64,000 nt of DNA from Chondrosia reniformis (lineage: Eukaryota > Porifera > Demospongiae > Chondrillida > Chondrillidae). Below are positions 1 to 11,299 of the stretch, in pieces (position 1 is the stretch's first letter; the number at the start of each line of letters is the position of its first letter). The stretch spans positions 4,464,001 through 4,528,000 of the forward strand of contig OX359201.1 of the NCBI GenBank assembly GCA_947172415.1, given 5' to 3'. Position numbers and translations under genes: made by a program. The notes beneath the pieces were generated by a model. That model was not told the origin of the DNA, made no database searches, and saw only the letters and a list, made by a program, of their open reading frames with translations.

Positions 1-3000
1 CAGAGAGTTTCATGAAATTTCTTGACCAAGAGGTAAGTTTATTGCATTATACTAAAACTTTAGCTACGTATATAGCTTAGACATGTACACTTTGTCTTAA
101 TTGCATCCCTGTATGTGAATCCATGAAAAATCTACACCATTTTCCTACATACTATGCCTACTCTGTAAAAAAGCTAATAAGGACCTAAACCTAGAGAGAG
201 CTTTGGATGAAGATACAGGAGTACTTTCTTTTCCTTTCATTCTTAATAGTTACTTATACGTAATTCAACTACATATATATTACAGATTTCAACCATATTG
301 TATATATATATCCTATACGTATTGAAAGCAACATTATCAGATAGATACGTATGTCATAATGAGATTAACGATTCTTTTATAATTCCAAAAATGTCATGAA
401 TAATCAAAATGATAGAAGTAATCATATTCAAACATCATGAAGAGAGGAAAAAAAGCAATTACTGGGAATTAAACCCAGGACAGCTGGTTATAATCACCAA
501 TGCTTTGCCACTGAGCTACAGTTGCCACAGCAATGCTCCATTCATGTACTCCATCTCTACTGTAGTTAAAGACAAGAGGTGGCTGCCCAGCTGACTGGGT
601 GTGGCTTGTACCTCCCCTATCGGGTAGTGCAACAAAAGTTTTCCATCAGGTATCTATTTATGTACAGTTTATTATACGTATGTAATTTGTATGCTATATG
701 TAATTAATGCTCTACAGCTATGAAAATCTAGAAAGAATTATATACGTAGTAATATAGTATGACATACTACAGTATATATACATCTTATACTCCGTTGCCG
801 GGGCAACCACCTGTGTTTAAATTTCATAACCGTGATATAACAGGATTTAAGAAGCCATATACTGCATCGGCTTCTTAAATCCTGTTATATCCCTGCCCAA
901 ATATGGTAAACTAAGACGTTTCTACTTGGGGGTGGACAATACTCCTTACATTTAGGACAGTTGGAGTAGTCAGGGCAAGAGCATTCTATGAAGTCGTCAG
1001 CGTTTAAGCAAAACCAACCAGACGCTAGATGAGCCATCCTGAAAGTCCCGCCAAAATAACAATAAGAAGCGATGGAGTATAAATCACTCATACCACAGCG
1101 CTTTGGTGTATATGGATTTTATACATACTCGCCCTCGGGCGCTCTCGTGACCCATATAAAACCCATATACACCTCAGCACCGTAGTATAACTAATACTTA
1201 TAACCATATACAAAAAATGCAATCTGTTTAACATTTATATATACATGGATATCTTTCACTTTCTTAGGAAATGTTGCTATACCATTTGAGCCCTTCCTAT
1301 GAATACCAAGAAAATCCTTGGGTGAAATGGAGACGATCTAAGAAACCTCATACTTCTACACTGATCTCAGCAAAAGAAAGATTTAGGAGGGCTGTGAGGT
1401 GCATATTAGTAGAAGATTCTATAGCTACTTAACTAATAGGACCCTGATAAAGTGGATTTGACCTTTAAGGGGCCATTATCTTGTATGGTGAACAGATATA
1501 TATTAACATGCTACATTTCATATATCTAAATTTAAATAATGCAATATTTAGATGTGTGTATATATATGTGCATACACATATATGTACACCATATTGTTGC
1601 ATGTATATATATAGAATCATGCAGGACTCATGATCAGTGATTAATTTATTTATATGCTTTTAGAGTTACAGGACGTCTCAGGAAGCTTATGAAAGTTCAA
1701 TTGAAAAAACGGAGGCAATGTTTGATCTTATACGCAACAGAAACAGGAAAGTCAGAATCATTTGCAAAAATGTTGCACAAGCTTTTTGGGAATGCTTTTA
1801 ATCCTGATGTTAGTAATTAATTATAAGGATCGAGTTTATTTAGCTAGTACCGAACTTTGTAACATATATATTTATATACCAGAACATATATGTGGTCTAG
1901 ATTACAATCTCTAATTATACTCAATGTACTAGTTCCTATCTTTTGAAAGGATCATCTTTCGACTTTTAGAGCATCTAAAGATGCCGTTTTGTAGTCTCTC
2001 TTGAGCGTCAGACATTTTAACCCCGAGAGTCTTCTTCAGTGACTGATGTTTGTCTACAGTTCCTACAACACAGGTCTACAATGCTGGTTCCTGTTAATAT
2101 ATATATACCTCATGAAAAAATCTAATCCTACATGCTATGCCTACTCTTTAAAAAGCCTATAGGGAACTAAACCTGGAGAAAGCTTTGCATGAAGATACAG
2201 ATCCTGGAGACTTTTCTTTTCTTTTCTTTCTTTTTCTTCTCCACTGGGCCAGACAGCTGTTTCTGGGAATTCCACCCTTCATCAGTGACCCTGGAATTTT
2301 TGTCTTTTCTTAATCTTGATCTTTTCTGAATCCTTGGCCTGAATCATGTATACAATTTCAAGTCTATTAGCAGTATACATAGGACACTACCATTATACAT
2401 TTTCGTGTTCGGAAATTTTCGTGGGAAAAAATTTCGGGTTAAAATATTTTCGTGGTCTGGATCGTACGAGCGATTGTTGCTGCTGGTACTTCGGACGAAA
2501 GTCACCCCTTTGGGTCCGGTAAACCGTCCTTTCGCTGCAGGTATCGCAGTAGAGCCATTTTGGCCGCGCTCAGCTGTGTTGCGTTTACATATACATAGAT
2601 TGTGCAACGTGTTATTATTCGTTGTTAAAAATATTTCGTGTGATAAATTTTCGTGGTTTGAGCCAACCACGAAAATATTTTAGCAACGAAAATTTCCCGA
2701 ATTACGGTATACAGTATATTTATTTACAGTGTAGTGATTAAAGCTTACACTTATTTTAAGTGCACATATTCACACCCTCTTACTATACCCTGACATCCTA
2801 GATTTATCCCTGTATAGATTCAGTGCATGGATTCCTACAATGTGGAAAATCTACAGCACGAGGAATTGGTTTTGATAGTGACCAGTACTTTTGGGAATGG
2901 TGAACCTCCAACCAATGGGGAAACACTTGCGGACAGCCTAGTTAGACTGAGGGCTCCTCAAAACACTCCCATGGCCAGCTGCAGACGATTCAGTGTAGTG

Positions 3001-6000
3001 TATTCCCAAGAATGGAGCTCCAAACTACCAGAATCTACAAAACCTCTTCATGCTCAAAGGTAAGATGGAAGCTACAAGTGTATCAATAAGATGTTAGGTG
3101 CATGTAACCCTGTCCCTTTCCTTGATCCATTGATGAAGTTGGATATATAGCTGTATGGGATTCCCTTTTGATCCCTTTTGTGTACGTATATCTCTCCTGT
3201 AGTACAGTGTTAATCTGAATAATGGCACATGTACATTGACACACATACATATACACACACACACACACACATGTAAACATATACATACACACATCTTCTT
3301 TCTTCTTCTTTACTCCTTGTCCTCATGGACGTTGGGCAGGATCAAGTTGTTACACTTCGTCACGAATTAGGATTGGGTTGACCTGGGCTGGTGGATAGCA
3401 TTTCGCCATGCACTTCTATCTGTCACCACTTCTTGCCATTCTGGGATCTCAGTTAGGTCTCTGCTGATGACATCCACCCACCGCAAGCAAGTCCCTCCCG
3501 GCCTCCTCTTCTTTCCTCTCAGTCTGCACCACAGCAGTTGCTTCTGTGGTCGATAGTCTGGCATCCTCTGCAGGTGCCCAAACCACTGGAGCCTCTTCAG
3601 TCTCAGTTGCTCTTTAATTGGCAGTTCTCCAGTCTCCTCTAGTATGTCAACATTGCGCCGCATATCCCACAGAGTCACACCCACGATGTCCCGAAGGCAT
3701 CTCATCTGGAACGTCTTCAGTCTCCTGATGTCTTGCTGGGTTACCGACCAGGTCTCTGCCCCATAGATCTAGAGGAGCACCGACATGACCATTGTCCGAA
3801 AGACCTGCACTTTGGTTCTTCTGCTGAGGTTTCGACTCTTGAACACCTTCCTTCTCCACATTTGATAGACGGTGGCTGCCTTCTCAATTCTGATCTTCAC
3901 ATATATACATTTTGTTTATATATATACACACATATATACATATACACACACATATATACATATACACACACATATAAACAAATACATACATTATGTAGGT
4001 TTTCAGTGTTTGGTCTGGGGTCCAGAGCCTATCCAGACACCTTCTGCGCCTTTGCTCATTTAATGGACAAGCTCTTTAGTGATTTGGGAGCTGAGTGTAT
4101 CCAGCCAATTGGTGAAGGAGATGAATTGTATGGGCAGCTGGAATCTTTCAAGGAGTGGGCCTTTAAATGCTACAATGTAAATAGTGAACCATGAGTACAT
4201 GTCAATAAAATGAAATGATTTTCACATTTTGATTGTCAGGCGGCTTGCAAGTACTACAACCTGGATCTCAATCTCCAATATGATACTGATGCCCAGGCAT
4301 ATTTAGAAGTGCATGAATGGGGAGACAATAAATATAGGTTGAAGAAATCCCTTTCACACACAGAGACTACTGAGGACACCACTGTAGACAGCTTGAAGGC
4401 ATTTCATGGCTTTTCCGAACTTGTTGGTCTGCCTTTAAAAGAAAGAGTGCAGTTGCAATCTTCACAGTCAAAGTGAGCCTTATATATATATGTTTATATA
4501 CGTACTAGATTGAAATCTAAATGTGGACAATGTTAACACATTCTCCAAACATATACATTTTTTACATTAATTTTAGGATTATCAGTATAAATTTTTGTTT
4601 ATTATGTATACAGACGTTCTACAATAAGGCTTGTTTTGGATAGCAGTCAAACAGAAGAGACCCTGGCTTTTGAACCGGGTGACCATCTTTCCATTGTTCC
4701 AGAAAATGATCCATCTATGGTTACCCAACTTTTGAACAGGCTTGACCTATCAGGCCTAGATCCAGATGATCTTGTAGAGGTGGAGTATAACAAAGGAGGT
4801 GCAAAAGGTATATCGTTATATTTATAATAGATTCTAATAAACCTTTCATCATTAGTTCTCTCATTTCAGGTGATGATTGGATTGAGGAGAAACGTTTTCC
4901 ACATGCTGTTACTCTCAGAGACATCTTTACGAAATATTTGGACATTACTACACCTCCATCTCCACAGCTTCTTCAAATTCTTGCAAGTCAGAGCAATAAT
5001 GATCAAGATAAAAGGGGCATGGATATGCTGGCAAAGGGACAAGATGATTATGAAGAATGGAGACACAACTTTTATCCAAACCTTGTAGAGACTTTGGATT
5101 GGTTCAGTTCACTCTGTGGTCGAGTTGATCCTGCTTTGCTGGTTTCACAATTATCTTCTTTGCAATCAGTATGTTTAAATCTGTTATCTATATACACACA
5201 TATATCACAGGACCAAAACTCTGGTTACATATATAGTATGAAACTTAATTGAAAGTTTTGAACTACCAGGCTTCAAATATATACGTATAAAGGAATGTAT
5301 AACCTTGGAAATAGGGCAAATCAAAAACCTGTAAACTATATAAATGAAATTAACCTATCAATGCACACTTGAGCAAGTGCACCCATTGACACCTGACAAT
5401 TAAAAAGATTACAGTTTCAAATACATGAAACCAGACATTTGGTACTGTACATGCATGTTATCGCAGATGTTACAGTTTTGATATTTACATGCAGAGATAC
5501 TACTCAATTTCATCATCTCCACGTTACTGTCCTGGTGAGATCCATTTGACAGTAGCTGTAGTAATGTACACGGTAAGGGCAAGACCAGACCAAAGCTACA
5601 TCAAACAGGATAAGGTCTATGTAGATGGACCAGTGCATTTCGGTGTCTGCTCCAACTGGCTTCAGAGAATGAAGATTGGAAAGATTGTTCCTGCTTTTGT
5701 GAGAAAGTAAGAGTTGATAAACTAGGTGATCAGCTCTCCATAGCAGCGTGAAACAATTAATGAATTATTTTAGGACATTTCAGTCCATAGACCTTAATCA
5801 GCTGAATGAAGGTCATGGAAAATAATTCATGCTGCTACGGAAAGCTCATCACCTAGTTAATCATATTAATAATGTAGCAATGAACCTTTTTTTTTTTTCA
5901 AAGTAAGAGTGTATAGGTATCTTAAAATGTGTCAATTATTCAACATAGACTATCTTGCATATATCTACATATACGTATATACCCTTGGTAGGGCTCCAAA

Positions 6001-6792
6001 TTTTCATCTCCCTGTTGACTCCCTTCAACCTGTGATTATGATTGGACCTGGTACTGGTATAGCACCCTTTCGCTCCTTTTGGGAAGAGAGAATGTACCAG
6101 TTGAAGCACTCAAAAGGGGACTTTGGTGAAATGTACCTGTTTTTTGGTTGCCGACAGAGAGCAGTAGACAGCTTATATGAACCCGAGTTGAAGGAAGCAA
6201 AAGAAGCCGGAGCATTAAAAGACTACTTTATAGCACTCTCCAGAGAACCCAATCTGCCCAGAGTGAGTTTAGATTTATGTTTACTGTAAATATGATAAGG
6301 CCAATTGCATGTGTCTATATCACTGAATATGTACATTTCTAGATGTATGCTCAAGATAAGCTGAAGGAACAGGAAGAATTTATTTTACAAAAGGTAGTCT
6401 TTGAAAAAGCTCACGTCTTTGTTTGTGGTGACATTTCTATGGCAAATGGTGTATCTCGAGCTTTTCGTGACATCTTTATGAGTACTCTCGCCATGACCGA
6501 AGAAAAAGCAAACAAGTTACTTGATTCCATTAAAGAAGAAGGGAGATACCATGAAGATATATTTGGTGTTACTTTAAGAACAGCAGAAGTCACTAACAAA
6601 TACCTGAGAGTCTCTAAAAGATTGAGCATGATTCCTGAGCTTACAGAGGAGGTATGAAAAGTGTTCAGTCTCCTACATTTATCATATTTAATTCTGCTTT
6701 TATTTTAGGACCTTGAAAAAGACACTGATGACTTGTATGAAGATGATTCATTGAACAGGGGACCATCAATACAATCTTACATTCATATATAG
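1..6792 (+). CDS. NOS: Nitric oxide synthase, C-terminal part (13 exons; 5' end outside window)
   Basis: Makes nitric oxide and citrulline from arginine using haem, tetrahydrobiopterin, FMN, FAD and NADPH. Exons read by splice sites and phase: 1-32, 566-649, 1268-1398, 1664-1808, 2824-3059, 3999-4176, 4240-4472, 4614-4807, 4870-5168, 5495-5706, 5992-6262, 6343-6651, 6709-6792; about 801 residues. Exon 2 carries the oxygenase motif [13 protein letters not shown], exon 3 [14 protein letters not shown], exon 4 a basic calmodulin-binding stretch ([15 protein letters not shown]) followed by the FMN motif YATETGKS. Exon 5-6 holds FGNGEPP and FGLGSRAYP, exon 10 RYYSISSSP (FAD), exon 11 [13 protein letters not shown] (NADPH) and exon 12 [12 protein letters not shown]. 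An insert of intermediate length between FGNGEPP and FGLGSRAYP resembles the autoinhibitory insert of constitutive NOS more than inducible NOS. The small exons 1-2 are too short to be seen as long reading frames. Very confident on family. Confidence 0.95.
393..528 (-). repeat. tRNA-derived SINE, copy A
   Basis: Read on the minus strand it starts with a tRNA-like A box (TAGCTCAGTGGCA) and has a B-box-like GGGTTTAATTCCC about 40 bases on, then a tail ending in TGATTATTCATGA. The same head and tail recur at 37699-37850, and parts at 8205-8296 and 24594-24708. It lies in NOS intron 1 and its head ends 37 bases before the exon at 566. Not a tRNA gene: no foldable acceptor stem is evident and the tail is shared between copies. 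Confidence 0.75.
781..1200. mobile_element. Dispersed element, copy 1, with internal perfect palindrome
   Basis: Lies in NOS intron 2. Its left part (TTGCCGGGGCAAC, then CATAACC and TATAACAGG) and right part (GTGTATATGGATTTT, CTCGCCCTCGGGCGC) are collinear with the reverse complement of 56190-56455, so both are copies of one repeat. Positions 834-891 form a hairpin with 23-base perfect arms and a 12-base loop. The interior of this copy contains a minus-strand reading frame, 885-1091, of 68 codons with a Cys-rich stretch ([16 protein letters not shown]); I do not recognise it and it may be chance or a relic. Confidence 0.55.
1945..2340. mobile_element. Interspersed repeat (CTTTCGA...GGGCCAGACAGCTG family), NOS intron 4
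   Basis: The left end (ATCTTTCGACTTTTAGAGC, then CCCCGAGAGTCTTCTTCAGT) and right part (CACTGGGCCAGACAGCTGTT and CATCAGTGACCCT) match, partly inverted, segments at 41070-41710 and 42575-42740 in LRRK introns. The middle (CTATGCCTACTCTTTAAAAA, AAGCTTTGCATGAAGATACAG) also recurs at 150-235. No coding capacity seen. Likely a non-autonomous DNA element. Confidence 0.55.
2405..2712. mobile_element. MITE with imperfect terminal inverted repeats (copy 1)
   Basis: The two ends are inverted versions of each other: GGAAATTTTCGT and TTAAAATATTTTCGTGG on the left, the complement of both on the right, ending at a TTCCCGAATTACGGTAT edge. A short, almost fully palindromic relative sits at 52512-52606. The GC-rich interior (2480-2600) gives reading frames on both strands, but these do not resemble a protein family and are best treated as chance. 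Confidence 0.7.
3244..3296. repeat. CA-rich microsatellite
   Basis: Runs of ACACAC mixed with ATACAT in NOS intron 5. It explains the Cys/Val/Met-rich minus-strand reading frames here, which are not genes. Confidence 0.85.
3367..3890 (-). mobile_element. LINE fragment: C-terminal reverse-transcriptase polyprotein remnant
   Basis: In NOS intron 5, opposite to the gene. The minus strand encodes, from 3850 down to 3367, a typical LINE C-terminal segment: [17 protein letters not shown], then [36 protein letters not shown] and DRSAWR near the end. A six-base insertion at about 3766-3771 puts a stop between LL and YGAETW, so the copy is dead. The upstream RT and endonuclease parts are absent (5'-truncated). 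Confidence 0.85.
3900..3990. repeat. AT/AC microsatellite
   Basis: Alternating CATATATACATATACACACA-type sequence ending just before the 3' splice site of the NOS exon at 3999. A plus-strand reading frame runs from it into the exon but its first part is not coding. Confidence 0.8.
5716..5863. mobile_element. Hairpin MITE (copy 1), NOS intron 10
   Basis: Left arm GATAAACTAGGTGATCAGCT then CATAGCAGCGTGAA; the right arm is its imperfect complement ending at CATCACCTAGTTAATC, around a 50-base loop. The core GCTTTCCGTAGCAGCGTGAA recurs as a tighter hairpin at 15609-15697. Confidence 0.7.
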
Positions 6793-7249
6793 AAGGCACA
6801 CACATACTCTAGAAACTGGTGGATTTAGTTCTTTGAATGTTCCGTAAGTGCAAGCCATTTACAATATTAGCAGACTGGGTTTTATATATAAGCAAAATGT
6901 CTAAAAACTTGACCAGTGCATCATTATTGTCACATGTTGAATTTTGCAGTGTATCATTTCCTTTTGGACAAAGACTTTCAGTAGTGAATCCCCTACAATA
7001 ACAGAAAGAATCAAGAAACTTTAGCTTATTCCTATTATTTAGTAGTTTGTAGTTCTTAGCTTTTAATTCCTTTAGATAAACTTATCTTTATCATAACATT
7101 AGATAAGCCTGTTATTGTCTTATCTGAAGTATCAAATTACCCTTATAGTTTAAGCATTGTAAAGTACCAAAACCATATTATAACACTGGTGAATTACTAC
7201 TTTCTTGTTTCCCTATATACTCCGATTAATTATCCATCGATTATCCATG
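6793..7249. other. NOS 3' flank, no gene seen
   Basis: AT-rich sequence after the NOS stop. No long reading frame, repeat family or clear poly(A) signal cluster that I can support. Confidence 0.5.
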
Positions 7250-7257
7250 TCACGTGA
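7250..7257. promoter_or_regulatory. Palindromic E-box-like TCACGTGA upstream of ACOT7
   Basis: Eight-base palindrome 69 bases 5' of the ACOT7 start codon. CACGTG cores also occur upstream of the coiled-coil gene (near 26853) and the VWA gene (30304). A binding site for a bHLH/bZIP factor is inference. Confidence 0.4.
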
Positions 7258-7325
7258 GTACAAACCCTTTAACCATGACGAAATCCCCGCACTTGGTTGC
7301 GAAATAACCTGTCTTTTCGAAGAAA

Positions 7326-9365
7326 ATGCATTTTTCAGGTCGTAGATTTCCCAGACTGCTGTCTTTAGTACGCTTTGTAATTAACAGCAAAAGGTGTTTC
7401 AGATTAGGTAAGATATATAGCTAAACATGCATGCATGCATGGTACTGCCGTGAGTGGACCTATGGTGGATATATAGGCCTGTAGGGTAAAGCGGGGTAGT
7501 AGGAAACAAAGCTGCATGACATAACCTTATAACAGCAAGATGAGCGCTGTTGGTGCTTATATAGTGTTGGGCCTCAGCTTAATAAAAAATTTTATTCCAC
7601 GTTCCGATTTACCTTACATGTTAATTGTCTCGTAGAGTTATTCATTTGATATTTTTATAATGTCACAAACCTATTTAGGCATATATATGATTAGCGAGGG
7701 TAAGTTTATATAATTTATGGTATTAGTAATATTTTTGTAGAGGAGCACGTAGATACGTATTTAAAAGTAGCATACATATAACTACCGAAAACAATTAACG
7801 CGAACCTGCTCACCTCCTCCTATGCATGTGTTCTTTCTGCCTGGGCTATTTGGCTTCGGCTCTCCTGGGGTCTGGGCTGGCTCTCCTGGGGTCTGGGTTC
7901 GGCTGTCCTGGGGTCCGGGCTGGCTCTCCTGGGTCCGAGTTCGGCTGTCCTGAGGTCTGGGCTGGCTCTCCTGGGTTCGAGTTCGGCTGTCCTGGGGTCC
8001 GGGTTCGGCTGTCCTGGGGTCCGAGTTCGGCTGTCCTGGGGTCCGGGTTCGGCTGTCCTGGGGTCTGGGCTCGGCTGTCCTGGGGTCTGGGCTGACTCTC
8101 CTGGGGTCCGGGCTCGGCTGTCCTGGGGTCTGGGCTGACTCTCCTGGGGTCTGGGTTCGGCTGTCCTGGGGTCTGGGCTGACTCTCCTGGGGTCTGGGTT
8201 CGGCTGTCCTGGGTCTCAATTCCTTTTTCCCCCTGTTTTCCCTCTTTATGATGTTTGAAAATGATCACTTGTGGTTTCATTATCACTTCCATTATTCTTG
8301 TATACAGGTACTGCTGAAGATGGAGCAAGATATGTGGGAAAGAGTGAACCCTTTACTTGCAAGCTTCCAATGGTGATATCTCGTATCATGCTTCCTGACG
8401 ATGCCAACATTGCTGGGAATGTTCACGGAGGCACACTGCTGAGGATGATAGCACAGGCGGGATACGTTCTCTCAACACGCCACTGCAATTCAGCCCCTGA
8501 CAGTGATCCCTCTAATCCATTAATGGCAGTTCTAGCCCGTGTGGAGAACACTGACTTTCATCAACCAGTATTTATTGGAGAGGTTGCAGAGGTATATGGA
8601 GAAGTTGTTTTTACTTCAGGGAAATCAATTGAAGTTGTTTCTGAAGTTTGGGCTGAAAATCTTTTAACTGGTGTAAAAAGGTGTACTAACCGAGCTCAAT
8701 TTTGGTACGTGGCCATTCAAAGTGGTATAGAACAAAATGCAACTGCTTTAACACCGGTAGATGTGCCTCAATTTAAGTCTTCTGGAGATGTCAGTGATTC
8801 AGTAGACAAGTATGTTGCAAGAAAATGGTCTAAAATGTCTGAAATTGAGACAGCCCATGTTCATCTACCTATTTCAGAAACTAGTGAAGTGTTGTACAGT
8901 TCTCAGCACTCCCAAACTAGTCTCATCCAAATGGTCTTGCCACATCACTGTCTCTCCAGTGGTCACATGCAAGGCGGCTCTCTTATGAGGCTAATGGACA
9001 ACTGTGCTGGCGTCACAGCAGCCAGACATTGCAAGACAAATGTCGTGACTGCCTCTCTAGGAGCAATAGACTTTAGATTGCCAATTCTTAAAGGTGAACT
9101 TGTAACAGTCCGTGGAAGATTGATATTTACTAGCAGCAAGACAATGTTGGTTAAGGTGACAGTGGAGGCTGAGGGTGTACTGCCCCAGAGCTACAGGATG
9201 ACTACAGAAGCTTACTTTACCTTTGTATCTCTGGATGGCTGTGGGAAGACCTTAACAGTTCCACAACTGACACTTCTTACAGAGAAAGATAAAGAGTTAT
9301 ATGAGGTGGGAAGGCAAAAATACAATGAACAGAAACTGAAACGAGAGAGGGAAGGGAAACACTGA
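7326..9365 (+). CDS. ACOT7: Acyl-CoA thioesterase 7 (brain acyl-CoA hydrolase type), mitochondrial isoform
   Basis: Hydrolyses long-chain acyl-CoA to fatty acid and CoA. Two exons: 7326-7407 and 8308-9365, joined in phase (split Gly codon). Exon 1 encodes an Arg-rich, acid-free leader (MHFSGRRFPRLLSLVRFVIN) that looks like a mitochondrial targeting peptide. Exon 2 holds two tandem hotdog domains: the first has IMLPDDANIAGNVHGGTLLR and STRHCNS, the second HMQGGSLMRLMD and ARHCKTNVVTAS, as in ACOT7. About 379 residues, close to the family's usual length, ending in a basic tail. The intron contains a minisatellite and a SINE tail, the latter ending 11 bases before exon 2. An alternative cytosolic first exon could exist but I did not find one. 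Confidence 0.9.
7850..8210. repeat. 21-base GC-rich minisatellite in ACOT7 intron
   Basis: About 17 tandem units of roughly 21 bases, alternating GGCTGTCCTGGGGTCTGGGTT and GGCTCTCCTGGGGTCTGGGCT types. Because the unit is a multiple of three, both strands show long open frames (PGDSRTQT-like repeats on the minus strand); these are not genes. The last unit runs directly into a SINE tail at 8205. Confidence 0.9.
8205..8296 (+). repeat. tRNA-derived SINE, copy C (B box and tail only)
   Basis: CTGTCCTGGGTCTCAATTCC corresponds to the CTGTCCTGGGTTTAATTCCC region of copy A. It is followed by the shared tail CTCTTTATGATGTTTGAAAA, then GATCACTTGTGGTTTCATTA. The tRNA-like head is replaced by the minisatellite. 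The SINE ends 11 bases before ACOT7 exon 2. Confidence 0.7.
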
Positions 9366-10676
9366 CTAACAGCAAATACAGAACAGAAATATTAGCAATA
9401 GTCATTGTGTAGTCTATCATTGTTCAAGTACATCAGTTTACTGTAGAGTGTTGTCCCCATGTTTTGCAGTGTCTGTAAATTGTAATCATGAATTAATGAT
9501 AAATCCTTTACATGACCAAAGCAATTAGAGAGTAGACAGAAGAAAAGATAGCCTGGAAGATGGAGCTATATATAGAGAAGTTATTCTTGAATGATGCATT
9601 TTATATATCTGTGTAGCTAGTACTGCAATTGATTGTAATTTTAAGTTACAGTCACTTGGACCTCATAAATTTGTAACTTGCACTGTGTAGTACTTGAAGT
9701 CTGAGCTCTTATGCTGATTTTATTCACACATTTCAACTTGACATAAGATTATAATTAATCTATAGTAGTGACATAAGGAATGGCCCCAACTTGTATGTGT
9801 CACTTTTAATGAAAGTTTCGTCTCACATTTCATCAGTACAAAATTTTAAATCGTAAATTTTAAGCCTGCATGTCCCTAGGCATGTCAGTGACGGATATTA
9901 ATTGCAATGAGATCATGCAATGTATCATGTATATATTATATGACTACGTAAGGGCAGCCATTTTGATTTTCCAAAGACATAAAGACCACGTGTAGCTCGC
10001 TGGCTAGGTAAGTGTTGGTAAAACAGTCAATTGGTAGCTTAGATGTTTTGGAATACTATAGAACTCCGACAAACCCTCTAAAGGTTACGGCTGGCAAATG
10101 ATAAGACTGTTAAACGTCCCATGTTATATGTTTGATAGGGATATCCGCTTTACTAGATTGTCTCCACGATGTTTTGTGGCGTGTTAATTGTAATGCTACA
10201 GTAGGGAAAGTTGAAAGCCTAACAATTCAAAAGACAAAGGCCCCGTGAAGTAGTCACCTCCATGGAATTTATTGTTTTTGCAAGAATTACCTTTGAATCA
10301 ACTAATTAAAACGTATTCCTACTACATCAAGATGTATTTCTATATCTATACACTAGTATAGCCTCATTTTCTTTCCGTATAATTATTATGTCAAAATAAC
10401 CGATTTAATAAGACTTGCGGTTAAACACAGATTGGAATTATAATGTATTGTAGTTTATGTAAACGTAGTATTAGGTAGTCGATTATATGTACGGTTAGTG
10501 TTGTTAAAATATTCGCTGGTTCTATGTAATGAATAGAGTTCTGCGGTCAACCTTCCTTACTCTAGCCAGTCACAGTTGTAGGTAGTGTGAATTTTTAGGA
10601 TTCATTTGAAGTGGTCAGTAAGCAGTTTACTGTTCTAGAGAGGTAACCGTTCATACAGGACCACTGTAGTTAGCAG
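9366..10676. other. Intergenic, ACOT7 to minisatellite; possible eRF1 leader exon
   Basis: 9625-9705 carries an end fragment of the repeat found at 20112-20512 (AAATTTGTAACTTGCACTGT, then GTAGTACTTGA). Around 9950-10005 a GCCATTTTG, a CACGTG and a strong donor (CTAG|GTAAGT) make a plausible non-coding first exon for eRF1, whose coding exon is preceded by an acceptor. This exon is inference only; otherwise nothing recognisable. Confidence 0.35.
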
Positions 10677-11070
10677 GGGTGGGGCTGGAGGGGGCATGTA
10701 GGGGAGGGGTGGGGCTGGAGGGGGCATGTAGGGGAGGGGTGGGGCTGGAGGGGGCATGTAGGGGAGGGGTGGGGCTGGAGGGGGCATGTAGGGGAGGGGT
10801 GGGGCTGGAGGGGGCATGTAGGGGAGGGGTGGGGCTGTAGGGGCATGTAGGGGAGGGGTGGGGCTGGAGGGGGCATGTAGGGGAGGGGTGGGGCTGGAGG
10901 GGGCATGTAGGGGAGGGGTGGGGCTGGAGGGGGCATGTAGGGGAGGGGTGGGGCTGGAGGGGGCATGTAGGGGAGGGGTGGGGCTGGAGGGGGCATGTAG
11001 GGGAGGGGTGGGGCTGTAGGGGCATGTAGGGGAGGGGTGGGGCTGTAGGGCCATGTAAGGGAGGGGTGGG
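10677..11070. repeat. 30-base G-rich minisatellite, 13 copies
   Basis: Unit GGGGCTGGAGGGGGCATGTA plus GGGGAGGGGT. Three units near 10830, 11010 and 11040 are 29 bases with GGGGCTGTAGGGG, which shifts frame. Each unit has several runs of four or more G on one strand, compatible with G-quadruplexes. The Pro/Leu/Tyr-rich reading frames on the opposite strand are by-products. Confidence 0.95.
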
Positions 11071-11299
11071 GCGGATTTAACATTCTTACTCAATTAACTG
11101 CTTAGTTATTATTTTAGCAACACTTCAGTTCTGACTGGCCAATACAAGGAGCCACAATAATTTATTGTTTTTGCTCTAACACAGTAATTGTCATTTGATT
11201 GCAACTTTGGATTCATTGTTATTAGAACGATTTTGTGTAAATTATCACTGGAGAAAGTAACTCTCAACTAGCAGGTTGCTACAGAAAATGGGTGTTGTT

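Noticed and set aside
393..528. tRNA gene (A and B boxes present)
   Set aside because: The same sequence with a shared tail occurs in other introns, and no acceptor stem or anticodon arm can be drawn; it is a SINE.
2344..2683. Overlapping 92- and 108-codon frames on opposite strands
   Set aside because: They coincide with a MITE interior and ends and include the inverted repeats; no domain resemblance.
3733..4194. 153-codon plus-strand frame ending in NOS sequence
   Set aside because: Only the last part (from 3999) is the NOS exon; the start is antisense LINE and microsatellite sequence.
7782..8328. Repetitive Pro/Arg/Asp-rich frames on both strands
   Set aside because: By-product of the 21-base minisatellite in the ACOT7 intron; no independent coding evidence.
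10635..11093. Three overlapping Pro-rich minus-strand reading frames of 124-152 codons
   Set aside because: Direct by-product of a 30-base tandem repeat, whose length is a multiple of three; all frames are open and the peptides are pure repeats.
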